A stretch of 64,000 bases of DNA, taken from assembly GCF_964355755.1 (NCBI RefSeq), contig NC_092679.1, forward strand, positions 17,226,932-17,290,931, read 5' to 3'. A program made the position numbers and the translations under genes. The DNA is from Antedon mediterranea (taxonomy: Eukaryota; Echinodermata; Crinoidea; Comatulida; Antedonidae). A model generated the notes under the pieces. It was given only the letters and a program-made list of their open reading frames with translations. It was not told where the DNA came from and made no database searches. Positions within the stretch are counted from its first letter, which is position 1. Each line of letters starts with the position of its first letter. Shown here piece by piece: positions 24,801-39,800 of the stretch.

Positions 24801-27800
24801 AAACATAAAGTTGTAGTTCCTCCACCAGGTATCTTTCAGAATGCTGATATGTACTGTAGACGGCGATGGAGACGAGTGCAACACTTATCCAACGAGTTTT
24901 GGTGTAGATGGCGAAAAGAATACTTATCGTCAATGCAGTCACGGTCAAAGTGGACGTCACCAAAGAGCAACTTCAAAGTTGGCGACGTAGTGCTTTTGAA
25001 GGGAGACAACGTTCCACGTAACATCTGGGAATTAGCCAAGGTTATTGCACTGCATCCAAGCGACGACGGGCTCGTAAGAAAGGTTTCAGTCTTCGTTGGA
25101 CGACGACAATCCGTGCTGGAAAGACCTGTGCACAAACTAGTGCAGTTGGTGCCAGTTGATTGAACTTATGAACTTGATAATACTAGAATCATGGTTAGCC
25201 ATGCTCTTTTATAAAATGTATTGCGAATAATATGGATTTTGGCGATTCGCCTATACTGATGATAATCTTTGATTGAATAGACCTTAAGTCTTAATCATAA
25301 GTAATTTCATTATTGTTTCAAATCCCCGTCAGTGGAGCCTTTATAACTTGATCGTGCTGTTTAATGTTTGTAATATGTTATTATATTTTATGTTTTGCAA
25401 AGATCTCTAGTATCGTTTGCAAGGGAGCCATGTTAAAGTGTGCGCCCTCTATTGTTGTGGTATTTGTACACTTATATGCAAATTATGCTTGTACACTACT
25501 GTATAATGCCAATCACGTAAAACGGCATTGAAAGGGACATTGTGGTCGAAGGCGGTGTTATGTGCGAGGCCTTACAATTTATTATCAGTGTTTCCAGGAT
25601 ATGTATTGTAGTATCATACGTTATTGAAAGAATAAACCCTGCATAAAAATTAAGCCTTCGTGTACGAGTTATTAATAAAGTGTCGCTTTATTACAGTCCT
25701 CATGAGTAATAATAGTTATGACCCCTTTAAGATCCTACAAAGTGTACCCTTAAATAGTTGTTAGTCATAGTGTTAACAAAATATATAGTCCTTCACTTCT
25801 TTCATAGGAGTGTATTACCTTAGGGGTGTCACCTGAAAAGGATTTCCCAAAGGAGGGGATTTGTACTGGAATCTACTTTATTGTACTCTACAGGGATTCT
25901 GTTGGGTTTTCCCCAAATGTCAAGGTTTAAAAATAGCATTTATCATGTTCTTGAATGTTATAGCTATAATTAGCATTGACAGTTGTTATTCATTAACACA
26001 ATACCAGGTAGTTAATATTATACATCTTTTATTGTCAGATACCTGTATTATAGTGGATACACCACAGATACCCACATATTAAATTATTATTATGAGATAC
26101 CTTCATATTCATAAAGGTCATAATACTGCTACTAACTGTAAGGTTCATTAAACATTGTATCAGTGTAAACATGCCAAAAAGAAGTTCTTTTTGTATAGAT
26201 AATCCTAGCTATTAAATATAACAATACTTGTGGCCACTGTTTGAATATGTATTCTTTAGTACTATGGTTTCATTTTAGGATAAGATTAAACAAATGTTTT
26301 ATGTATCAAAGAACTCAGTTGTCTCAGTATTGTACTTTGCTTTCCCATTATGTATCTATACTTTAAATACTATATTTCCAGTTTTAAAATATGGATACAC
26401 CCATCCTCACTACTATCTACATAACCATTGTAACCCTTTAAAACAACTTTGAAAGTTGATGGTCTCATATACAGCTATGTAAATGGTATAACACGAGTGG
26501 TGTAACGCAGAGACATGACGCCCCTGGTTTAGGGACGCAAGTGGTCCTCCATCGCTGGAGACCATCAGCGTTTTAATTTTTTTCGACATATTTTAATGCA
26601 TGTTTTCTTCTTCTGGGCCTGCTCCGGGGCCCCTGGGTTTAGCAAGTGAGCGCTCATAGCCGTTACTTTATCCCCATCTGGTTACCCTTAAAACAACTTA
26701 AAAGTTAATGGTTCCATACATGTTTGTATCTCTCTCAATCTAAATAAATTTACCTCTCCTCCCTCTAAACCAATTGTATCGTTTTCATCATCCTGGTCAA
26801 AGAGTCCAGCAGAAGAACCAAAACTACCGCTGCCTACGGTGCCTTGTTCTACATCACCAAGATCTTCAGTGTGTACTGCGAAAAATATCAAAAAATAAAA
26901 CGTTTAAAATAAAGGACACAACACAACAATGAAGATTATGTTAAACAAGAGATTAAAAAAACAACAGTCAATTAAATTTTCAATTAAAAATTCAGCTGAA
27001 CAATATTTCACAGAAATCCATCCCCATCCACCTCCTCCGCACCAGAAGAATAAGCTTCTGCATTTTTTGTTCAAACTGATTGGTGCAAAAGTATTCTCGA
27101 TTATAACATAACAGACACAGAGTGCATCCTTGCCATTCAGTACAGTACTACTATTATACGGAAAAGTGATATTCAATGATGATTTTTAATGGTACTATTG
27201 TACGATGATTTTAAGAATTTTGTGAGAACATGTACTACTACTGTTCTATTCTATGTACACAATATGAGCACTACCTTTTGAATGGTATAGCATTTGATAT
27301 TGATAGTGGAGTCTGTTAGGGCTGAAATAAGGGAGAATATATCCCTGACATACTCCACTATAATTAAAGATAGAAGGAGCAGATTAACTGAATATAAGTT
27401 TACTTTAAAGCTCGGTCTACACTATCAAAGTAGTATGACAAAAAAAGTGTGATGTGCTCAAATATAATATGACATCATCATTTCCATATATGGGCACATC
27501 ATATTTTTTGTCACATAAGGTTTGATAGTGTAGACAAGGCTTTGAAAAAGATTTGGTGTGTTATAAAGAAAAAAACATTCCTCCTATTTAACTCAGAATC
27601 ATTCATTATTTGTTGAAAATGTTGTGGAGGAAAACAATTTATTCACTAAAATATTTGTTCAATCTTCCTGCAAGTGCTGAATTGATCTTTTCCCGAACTC
27701 AAATTTACTTTAAAAGCACATGTATCAGAAAAATATTTGTTTATACCAGCAACAGTAAATTATGCTAATTGTAAATTATATGCATATGGCATAACAAGGC

Positions 27801-30800
27801 AATATATTAATACAGTAGTATGCATTGTGTATAAATAACCTATTTCCGAGAATAATAACAATACTGTTAATTAAACATTGTTGTTGTTGTTATGTTAGTA
27901 TATAATTGCCATTTATAGTTCAGATATTAAATAGTGCATCTCAAATGGGGTTGGTGACATGTTCCTAACCACCAAACCATAGGCCTTTACAAAACAATTT
28001 ACAAAATAAAATAATCATTTTCCTTCCTAAAAAAACTTTGAAACCATCGTAAAACTATCTAATACATCATTTGAAAAAAAAACCCACAAAAAATAATTTC
28101 CATTACAACAATCAATGCAATGGATTTAGATTTCACAGTAAATTTGAACTACATGCTTCTTCCTTGTCCAAGACAGTGGCTGTGTGAACTAATACACCCC
28201 GAGGTAACTCTCTACTTGTCTTGTAAGATGTACTACTGTAGGTTCCTTTTGAATACACAATATTATCTGGGATGTATAACTCTAAAATTATGATAGATAC
28301 AAATCAATCATATAGTGGTCACCATATTATTTATTGCTGATCTACTGATCTAGTTAAAGATAGTATGAAGATATTATATTGACTTGTGATATAAAAAATG
28401 ACATAATAAAAGTCAAGTCTATTTCCAGAATAGAATAATCTATTGAAAGAAAGAATGACTATCTAAAGAAATAATTCACATATTTATAAATTCTAAAATA
28501 AACCACTTCATATTTGAAAGGGTCAAATTAACAATGGCATAATTATCTATAAAACTAGATAAAAGTATTATGATTCAAAAAGTATATAAAGATTGTGGTA
28601 TTAATTTTACTACTTAAATAGGCTGTTTGGCCATGAACTGGAAGGAACCGCAAGCCACATCGGGTAATCATGTTTTGAAAGTCTGATTTTTCCCCATAAA
28701 AGTCGACAGTTGGTAATCTTGTCAGACACACAATCAGTCATTCCTGGTCAAATCCATCAGTACTAATACCAGTCGCTGTCCAATCATTGAAACTTCAAAA
28801 GAATCCCTCCTTTTCAAACTAGATGCCAGCAGCATAAAGTTATACTAGTAGTTATAAATTGTGGTTACGATACAAGCTTACTTCACTTAAGAAAGTGACC
28901 CGTGGTAGTTCATGAAACCTTGGTTTAAGTTTTATAATACAACATTTTGATAAAAAAGACCTAGATTCCGCAACTGGGTTCATACAGCATGTAAAAAATT
29001 AATATAGTAGTTTTAGTCTTTGGGCTAGTTTACTGTATTTTATGGCAATATGCATAATAAACAATCATATATTTATATTTCAAATACGGTAATAATAAAG
29101 ATGATTGACAGCGATGACCATGCTGTACTAGCTTTAATAAACACTAAGTGTACTGGTAGGCTAAGCCAATATGCTAAAACAAGTATAACACATTAAAAGC
29201 CCCAATGGTGAGTGACTCATAATCACATAACAAAAACATATAATTGAAAATGACATACATAGATTTTGTTCATTCCGTATTCTCACGCAAAGTTCGGGCC
29301 TACCGAGTTATGGTTTTGTATCATACACAACAATATACAACTGAACTAGGAAGAGATTAGTGGAAGCCACCATTTACGACACTGACCTTTTGTTTGTTAC
29401 GAAATCTATGGGTACAAAATTAATGTATATTGCTTATGATATGAAAGTCATACACCAACAATTTTGCCCACCTCATCCCCCTCCCGCAACTACTGTTCTG
29501 CGAAACATCAATAAAAATAAACGTTAATCAAGTTGAACACTTTGCAGTTACGATACTAAACGTGAACTGGTTTACGATACAAAAGCGTAACAATCTATCT
29601 GAACATACTTTATTCTAAAAACAACAAACTGACAGCAAATCTTTTAAGGACATCATTAATACTCATAAATCATAAAATCAATAAACAATCCAGATATATT
29701 GTGTTTTACCTCTGTATACATATCCTGACCTCTCCGAACTTGTCCACGTACTACTACAAATTGACGAATCATCAGAATAATTAAAAGCAAAGCCAGCTAG
29801 TCCTGCGTGATTTTGAAGAAATGATGGATTGTTTTGTAGTCCTGTTTTACTACTGGCACTTATATACTCGTCCTGTTGTTCGTCCAAAATGTTATTTACC
29901 TCTTCGGCGGTATTCACGTTAACAGAACCATTTGCCTTCGTTTCATTTGATTTCCAAAAGGTGAAAATTCCAAAGCCAGGCTGTCCAAAACTAAAATTTG
30001 CACAACAACTCAAGCAACCCATGCTTTTAAGCTAACTATTCACACACAAATGAAAGAATCAGTGAATCGAGTTAAAGTCAATATGCAAATACTAGCAGGT
30101 CACATAAATTGACCTTGAATGAATTCAACCATTGTAAAGTTGAGAAAACTAAAAGCCTGTGGTATATGGCTTTTAACTGAGATAATATGGGTTTATGAAA
30201 TGTACAGAAACGAGCTTAAATTTGAGATTATGTTCTAATTATCAACTCAAAAGTTCATAATCATAAAACTAGATTTTCTAAACCTAGAAACTCAATTCAT
30301 AATAAAACACTATCTGATAATGTCCGTATACATAACAGACTCAATTATTGATACCACTAATGTTCAATATAAAACTCATGAGAAGGAAGTCTTGATTTAA
30401 CGTTTTGATCTCTTCCTTTCAACCATTATAAATATGAACTGAAAATTATTGACAAATGAGGTCTATGATTTAAACAAATCTGGTGTTTTTTAATTATATA
30501 AAAATCCTTTTTTTCTTGATCAAATATATTATTCTGTTAAATATTTTTAAGGTGTTTCATAAGGACCAAAGTAGAAATATGTTTGGCAGGGTTATAGAGT
30601 TACTCTAAAACTAACCACGACACTCAGAAAGTGTTTTCCATTTATTTAAACATTATTATTTGATAAAATATTTGTAGAAATTAAAATGATTTCAATTTGA
30701 AAACATTCTAAAACATTTAATTTTGTTCATTAAAAAGCAATTAAAAAGTAAATATACGGTTGAATTGCATTCAAATTTCTTCAAAATATCAAATTTGTTT

Positions 30801-33800
30801 TGTTAAAATACAGTTTACTATTCATTTCATTTCTCTTGTTTTTATTTCAGACTACATATCCATAAACTGTATATATCCACAAACTGTATAAATAGGCCTA
30901 CTGTGCATGTGTTTAAATTAAATAAAATGACAAACACTTTCCATTTTCTAAAAGAACCTTTGACTATAATATAATATATGATAATTATATGCTTATAAAC
31001 AAAAGACCAGAAAAATAATACAGAAATGGTTCACAAACCATGAATACTAATTGAGAATTATGAATACCTAATTAGTTGAAAAAGCAATTTATATATTTAT
31101 ATTCATGTGAACACAATCAAGCACACAATGTTAATATTCTAATGTATATTGTATGGCATGATCATTACATTATCAACTGGATTTATCCAAGATGATCTCA
31201 TTATCTTGTCATTGGTTGTAATGAATCACCAATCATTCATCTTTTTGACACAGCTCAGATGTACCATGTTAGTTCACTGGGGAAAAGCAGCTTTCACACT
31301 GCGCCCGGATTGGGAAAAATATAAAAATCATGAAATATTGTGGAAAATGGGTTCAGTGGAAGATCGTTCACACCAAATTTGTATGATTTGAATCTGTACC
31401 TGATTTGGGCTCCAAATTTGTAGCGATGGATCAAAAGCTTTGTTTTCTGAAATCATACAATTGTTTTCTTTTGTCCAATCAGCAGTGAGCATGAATGACC
31501 TCGCTTGACAACAAATAACCGAATTTGTGCATAATGTGAAGGCACGCTCGCTATATTTTTATAAGAGCGCCGGACCGAATCCGGCGTAATATGATGGCCA
31601 CATGTGTACACTGGACCTCCATCCCACCCTCTGATATTTCACCCTATGATTTACTATAATTATATGTGAAACTCAAATTCTACATCCTAAACCCAATTGT
31701 AAGCCTGTCTGTTCAAGGTAAGGCAATTGTACCCAAGTCATTGCTGATGTATTAACATTGAAGAATTATCCAAATGATGTAAGTGTAAGCAACTTTGACC
31801 TCCTACTTTCAATGTTCAAACCAATCCTAATCTAATATTTCCATAAAAAACAACGATTTTTAAAAATCAAGGCAATGCAAGGTCTTAAAAACCATTGTCA
31901 CAACTGTATGCATAGAATGCCCACTGATGACAAAAGGTAATCCTTATGCACATACACAAGTTTAAACCTCTTTATTTGTTAAAGATTAAAGAGACTGATA
32001 TAGGACATATAAGATTAAGAGGAGACCACTGAATAAAACTACATTACAACAGCAAGTGATATGGGCCAGTGAAAACCATAAAGCACCTAAAAGCTGGAAC
32101 CAACCATCTTCATCTATCTGTTATTATGAATATCTACAACTTTGTGAAACTTTTCTAAACTTCTTTCAAAGACTATAAACATTACAATCTTAAATTTCAC
32201 CTTTTACACTGCTAATTTTGATGATTTTTTTTTACTGTAAATAGTTTATATATTTTCAGTTAAGGGTCACAGTTGTTGTTACGGATTTGGTTTACTTTTG
32301 TGTCCGCTGACTATCATCTCAATCTGTTTTTTGTTTGTCTATTCAATGTTTTTGTCATGGTAATAAAGTACGACAATAAAAAAAAAAGAGTGAAAGCTAC
32401 CAATTGTATGTACCTAAGCAGCATTTGTTACATAGCAAAAAGTCTATTTTGGTTTACCAAAGGAAAAAATACAAACATAAATCATTTGAAACCAGATGAA
32501 TTTTTTTAGAACATTTCTTAAATGTTTGACATAAGCTTCACCAATAACTACTTACAATCTTCAGAACTTGTTTGAAAGTTTACAATTTTGTGCAAAAATC
32601 CGAGAGTGAGTACTGCACCACCATTCATTTCAGCTGAAGAATCCTTGTCTACTTTTGGGCTAAGTAATGCAGATTTTGCTAAACTTGTCCACATATTTTC
32701 CTTCTTTTTTGATTCAGTTACCAAGTTGCTTGTTTCCATTTTGTTATCTTCCGGGTTGTGATGCGAAAAATCTGGAGAAGCTTCCGTGCCATCATTCAAC
32801 TCAGCTGAAGAGTCTTTGTTGCCTTTTGACCTATGTAATGCCGATTTTCCTAGACTTTTCCAATTATTTTTCTTCTTTTTTGAATCAGTTACTAAGTGGC
32901 TCATTTCCATATTGTCATCTTCTGGTGCGTGATGCAAAAAACCGCAGCATCTTAAAATCCAATTAATCATTTTTGTTGCTGGTACTTTCCACTTTTCACC
33001 ACAACACCAACATATACTGTACCTTGTAAACTTAATGTCACCATGAAATGAAAGACAAACTAATAAAAAACAGCAAAATAATTGACAATATGGCATGTCT
33101 CTAGGTATACAAACAACACAATGCTGGCAATAAAATGTTACCACAATGTGTATGGCCCTACATTTTTACAAATGAAGAACATCGACAAATACACTAACTG
33201 TATGGCAAAATAGTTGACTTTGACAAATTTACGCCTCGAATCAGTAGACCAAGTTCATATTAACAAAACTATACTAATCTACATTTGTATAAAAGAGTGT
33301 ATCTAAACTTAGTTTAATATAATAGGCTTTGTATTTACCATTGACACTTCTTTTTGGAATAGCCCATTTTTTAACCTTTGCTATTTTAATTAAACAAAGT
33401 AATTGAAATTAGAATTTTTTTAATTCTGATTGTGAATAGTTGGTTTAGTTTAATGCCTTTACACCGAGTAGTCTTCTGACCACTTCACCTGGGCTGCTTT
33501 GGTGAGGTTGCAGATGAGATCTTATTATTAGTAACAATGCACCCAAAAATAATGGTAAAATTCTTACTTTAGTGGCCATATATAATTACCTATAGAAATG
33601 TATTAATATGATTTATACTGCAATTGGATTGTACTGCTTATGATTGTTTTTATTGTAATTTTCATTTCTGTGTATAATATATATATTTTTGATTGCTTTT
33701 GTCCGTTTTTGTTTTGGCATCTCTGACACAAGCATTTGCTTTCTTGGTGCCGCCACCATTATTTGGAAATAAATGTTATTTTGATTGATTGATTGATTTA

Positions 33801-36800
33801 ACTAATACCGAAAATACAACTACAGGATAGAATAATTTCGCTGAAGACCTCTTTGAGATCAGAGGTTGGAATCTATAGCTCACCACTTTATGAATGAACA
33901 TCGAGGTATTGATGAACTACATGCTATACATGGAAATAGAAATAAAAAGAACAGAAATAGGGTCAGCATCGCTTATTTGCATCAGCATTTTTCACCAGGA
34001 TCACTATTTTATTAAAGAGCTCCTAAGGAGGTTGGAACCACTTAGCTCACCACTTTAGTAGCAGTATGCCTACAATTTCCATTCAGAAAGTTAATATACT
34101 GTACAGTATGTTACTTTATGAAGTTCATTCTATTGAATTTACCTTGAAATTAAGGCTAAAGCAAATTGCTTATTCGCCTCTCTGGAATTACACATCTCTT
34201 ACATACGGCTGAAACTTTTGGTGGTGGTTCAATGACTTTGACTCTACTACAACTCTCGGCAAAGCGTTCCAATCGTTAACTACCCTTGCTCCAAAATTAT
34301 TTGATCCCCATTTAGTTTTGACCCGCAGCTTTGATAGTTTGAAAGAATGACCTCTAGCCTGTCTAGGTTTAGCTTTATCTTTCGCACCATGTTTATCACC
34401 GCCGCCGGTAGCCATGATTGTACTACGATGAATAAATATAGGCCTATGTGACAACAGTAGGCTAAGAATTTTAATCTCGAAAAATAAACTCAATCCTAAT
34501 CCTTAAAAACCCACAACTCAGATTTCAGTAACCTGTTCATGCAATTATTTAGAACGTTCTTTTTGTGGATAACCATACACTGTAACTGCTTCATAAACTT
34601 GTACATTGAAACAAATTAAAATTGTACGGAATCAAAGTAATGAGCAATCCAACTAGCAAACAGAAAATTTGTTTAATAAATCAAATAAAGTCTAAAATTA
34701 CAGTAAGTTGAATTTACAGATATTGGCAGATCACGTATCAAGTACATTTGCTAGACTAAAAAGTAAAGATGGTTACATTAGCTAGTTTTGAAATTATAAA
34801 AAGGTAAATTTCTAGTACTGCTGCTGCAAACAATTACAAACATTTTAGCACCATCATGTATGGTGACAAAATACCAAATCATCTCTTTTAGATTTGAAAA
34901 CATTTAACCATAGAAATATTATATAGTGGATATCTCTATGATTAAACTAATAATTCATCTATCAATAATACATACCAGATTCTGAATCATTACCAAAAAA
35001 AGACACCGGAGAAAATGCATTGAAGAAGCTTTTTGGTGCTTGTTTGGTAGGTGGTAAACTAGATTCTTCTGAACTATTGCTTAAGGAATGTGTACTTTCA
35101 TAGCTTTTTGCTAAAGACTTGCTGCTATTGCTGTTTATCAATTTATTGATTTCCACTGATTCTTCATCAGATTGTGGTGTACATTTACAACAAAAATGGA
35201 ACAACCACTCCATTGATGATACTTCTCTCAAAATATATGTAAAGTTTACTTAGGAGAAACAGTTTCTTGGATGTAATTGGTCAAAGTACTGTATATAAAT
35301 TCAAAAGGAGCAATTAAAATTCAGTCACCAACATTACCATGAGGCAACTCTTCTTGGTAAAAAAAGGAAAAAGTACTTGGGAATACACATCAACTTCAAG
35401 ACAGAATCCAATGGAATGCTTTTAAAGAAAAAGTTTCTTCAGTTAAAGTACTGCATATAAGATTGAGTAAACAGCAATTCAATGCAGTCACCAACAATAC
35501 CATGAGGCAACTCTTGTAGCTAAAAATTATTATCAGGTACTGTAATATTCTAGTTTTAAATTCACACTCTAAAAGTCAATGGCAGGGTTCCTTCCTGCAA
35601 CAGATATTCCAGAATGATTTGTGAAACCTGAATTTTAATCTCGTCAGAAGTTTCCTGATTGACTTATTACAATAAGTAAAAACTTCCAAATTGTCGATGT
35701 GAGCAATTATTTCTTGATAGAATATTTTCAAAAATACATTTCAACTTTAGAAAAATAATTTAGAAGCATACTCTATGTGTAGTACACTTTATCAATAATA
35801 GAAAAGCAAAATTAAAACTATAGCTACTGCATCAAATTGTAGACATTTTCCAAGTCCATTTGGTGACTGTATAAATTTACTTCAGATGTTTCCGAATAAA
35901 ATAACTTTTAATCAAAACTGTTTGCTGCAACAACAATACTACATATAATTAGAATAATAAGCAGTAATAATTATAGTTTAGACAATAATCAATCCGACTT
36001 TGAGTTAAAACACCAATTCTAGTGAAATAATACTGAAAACAGCAGGTGTCAATTGTTCTTGCAGTTTGAATGGAATCTCTAAAAAGTAAACCACAAATGG
36101 AATTTTTTTCCACCTTACAGTGAGTTAATAATAACAACCTTGAATAGGACCAATTTTAAATGCATCAATAGTTTAAAAATGTACAATCATATCAACACTA
36201 TTTATTTTTAGTATTAGTATATACAAATTGTGTACAATGAATTGTATGGTCTATAGCAATACCAATGATGGAAGAAGAAGAAAGGTCATTAGTTCAAGTT
36301 GGCTTATTATTTGTCAGCAGCCAGTTGGTGACCATAATCTCAAGTCTGGTTTTAGTAGAATCACTACAGATAAATTATATTATGTAAGTAAGTTCAAATG
36401 AGAAATGAACACTAGTAAAGTTAAGTTTGGGTTACACCATGTGATTACAAAAAATAGAGTAAGGTTGAGAATGTTCTTCTTCAATCATCTTCTGGAAAAT
36501 GGTGCAACTAATGACTAATCAAAATATGATAAAGAGAATCATTCACATAGAAATCCAATTATTATCTATTTATTCTGATGAGTTGTTAAAGCGTGGTTCC
36601 CACTAGCGACGCAACGCAAGGATGTAACGCAACGCAAGTGAATTGACCAATCCCAAGCGATGGCTTATTCGCTTGTGATTGCTAACTGTCTATAACTTCG
36701 CTTTTCATTGGTTAAAACGCTTGCGTTGCGTTTACGTCCTTGCGTTACGTTCTAGTGGGAACCAAGCTTTAATGTCGTATGAGCCTATAACTTTTGCTAC

Positions 36801-39800
36801 CGATGGGTGTGACCATGATCTTTCTAGGGAGTTGGTAGAAGAGTTTCAAATATCCATTGCGAGTGAGTTGTGGCTAGCCTAAACTTCAATAAATAAATAT
36901 TTAATCAAGTTACAGTTAGTAAAAAGCCAAAAAAATATAATAAAATAAAATATGGACAAAAAGGAAGGAGAGAAAAGGCAACTACTGTACATGCATATTG
37001 AGCTAACTTCCATTTAACAAGGCCGGCTGAAATCGCGTGCTCAAATTTGAGTTAGTGTTTACCGACCGACCGACATAGTGAGATGTAGAGTCGCGTGCAA
37101 ACGTGTGAGGAAGTACTTACCACCAGAGCAAAAACTACTGTCAACTGTGTAAGTAAAAGTTGGAATCTTTTTAGCGGGAGTGCAACTAGATCCATAGGAG
37201 TAACTTGTTGATGTTGATGAGCATTCTGAAGAATTTAACTTTGATGATTTTTGTTCTTTTGCCTTTAGTAGTAACTGGCTATTTTCCAAGCATTCATCTT
37301 CAGAATCCAACTGTTCTGAACAACAACATTTTAGCACATAGCACACCATTGCATCTGGTGACAATTTAATTATACCAATCTCAATGGTAAATAATCCAAA
37401 ATTAATTTTATTATATATTTGACAACGCACAAAGCCTCAATATTGAAATTTATAATCTTCACTTAAAAAGTAACAGAGTATGTTTATGTTCAAATTTGCA
37501 GTAAACCATCTGGAGTATAATCTTAACTTAAACAGTAAATATATCTTTAAATAAAAGTCCAAATTGGAGACAAATTTTCTATACAGTATATTCCATAGTA
37601 GGGAAAGTACTGCACTACTACTACAGTACCGTATACAACATCTAAGAATCCAACCGAAGCAACAAAGTGATCACAAGAGATTGTACTGGTAGCTGCAACG
37701 ATATTATGAACATCTGGAAGGATCATAAAATCTTTAAACTGTCCATTTAGAAATCAACTGCTAACAACGCTGGTATCAATTTACCTTTGGTATATTGCAC
37801 CAAGATACAATAAAAAAGTTATTGATGCACTTTACTACTTTTACTTAGCATCAGTGAAAATGTATTACAGGATAGAAATATACCATTAAAACTGTCCTTC
37901 TAGAATACTGCAGAATGGATAAGTTTGGTGCCTCACAAGCACATAGAAAACCATACATACCCCACACAAAAATGTACACACAAATGCCAAAAAGTATACA
38001 GTATGGTCTTACTTGTGTATTTCAAAAGAGCTGTGATCATTCATATAATCTTATTCATTGTTCTTCTAAAAATAGTGTTAAATACAAGCCAACATGTATT
38101 CACTTTAAAACAAAAGGTATTGCTAGGCATAATTAATTGCTAAAATAAAAGCCACTACAGTATGTTAAATTATAAACTCTCTGAAAAGGATTGAATATAC
38201 ATATATTCTAAAGTCAGTCAGGGGATATTTGGTTTTGCAACATTATGGCAAGTTGAAACTGTAATGTGATATTCTACAGTAGTGTTTTCAACAGGAACAA
38301 AGGTCTATAGCAAATAGACATTTTATTTATAGGAATATGTGTGCAAATATATATTTTATTTATAGGAAAATGTGTGCAAATAATCTAAGTTTAATGACAT
38401 ACATACAGTAGTCGATAACATTAATCGCTTTATTCTAGATAGTAGGTATGATGTATACTATTGGTGAAATAAGGAAGATGTAATTTTGTTATGTTTTATT
38501 AATGTTATGGTTGATAAGTTGATTAATATTTTAGACCTAAAATAGATTTAAATAAATTTGTAGAGAATGTTTTACCTGCTCTTTCTGGTTCCACGTTTGG
38601 TTCAACGTTTTGTTCACCTTTGACATTTGTTGGGTAGAATTCCTCTGTACCTGCACTTTTAACTGACGAGGGCCTTCTAGAATGCTCATAGTCTCTCACG
38701 CTTGGAGATCTTGAACGTCGGATCTCTTCATCTGGAATGTCTTGTGCATCGTAAGGAAAGTCAGCTAATGACCCTTTCCGATAATCTAAATCCCCAGGTT
38801 GTGCAAACTCACTGGTTGCTCCCCTGATAACAAGCTCATCGTCAATAAGGTATTCTCCCTCATTATTTGGATCATTCTTTATTTCTACTAATCCATCTTG
38901 TTCATCATTGTTGTTATTATTCTCTCCATTTTCTTCTGGTTTTGGCTCTTTCTTTTCCAAACCAAAGAATGAGGTCACAGATGTGAAAGAATCTCCGACA
39001 GAGTCTCCTATTGAAGTGACCGTTGAAGAAACACTGTCGCCGATGGAACTAAACTTTCCACCAACCGTAGAAAAAAGATCGTCCAACGGCATAATGATGA
39101 TCACAAAGTTAAAAACATTTAATAAAACACAACTGTCCTACTCAAAACAATAACCAAGACTATCATAGTTCCAACAGATAATGATGCGTCAGTATGCTTC
39201 CAACAAATCGGCAACAAAATTCCATATGAACAGAAATTTACATCGACAGAGGTGTGAAAAATCTATAAAGTTTAACTGAATCTGTTCCAAAAGGTAAATA
39301 CAGGTTTGGTACTCTTCTCTAACAGATGTTCATTCCCAAGGAGACTACAGACTATAAGACCTGAAGCTTTGCTATCTACATGCATATAATACCTGCAATC
39401 AATTAACTAGAATATTAATATGACCATGGACCATGACGTAATCATGGATAAATAAATAGTTAGATAATGAACAAAAAAAACATTGGGAGTAGTACGAACA
39501 CATAAAAAAAAGTTCAAATATATATACGGTACTTTCAAAGTTATTATTTTCATAATGTTTTTAGTTTGTTTTCAGAAAAATAAAAAATTTAAAAGGTGAA
39601 TGATTAATGATACATAAAAAATGTCAAATTATTCAGATATGACGGATCAATGAATATACTGTACATGCAGTTATTTAAATTATCAGATCTTTTGAATGTC
39701 AAAAAATGCATATAAAATAATTTAAATTATCAGATTTTTGAATGTCATAAAATGCAATAAAATAATTTAAATTATCAGATCTTTTGAATGCCATAAAATT

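Larger units (their letters stand above)
18571..25695 (+). mobile_element. BEL/Pao LTR retrotransposon, complete
   Basis: Two LTRs of 265 bp, identical by eye, run TGTTAAAG to TTTATTACA. They are flanked by the 5-bp target duplication GTCCT (18566-18570 and 25696-25700). One uninterrupted gag-pol frame lies between. A purine-rich run (AAGGGAG) precedes the 3' LTR. It is in the intron between the C2A and common exons of syt14/16, antisense to that gene. LTR identity implies a very recent insertion. Confidence 0.97.

Noticed and set aside
32667-32966. 99-codon plus frame rich in Leu, Ser and Cys
   Set aside because: Antisense shadow of first exon D, created by its internal duplication.
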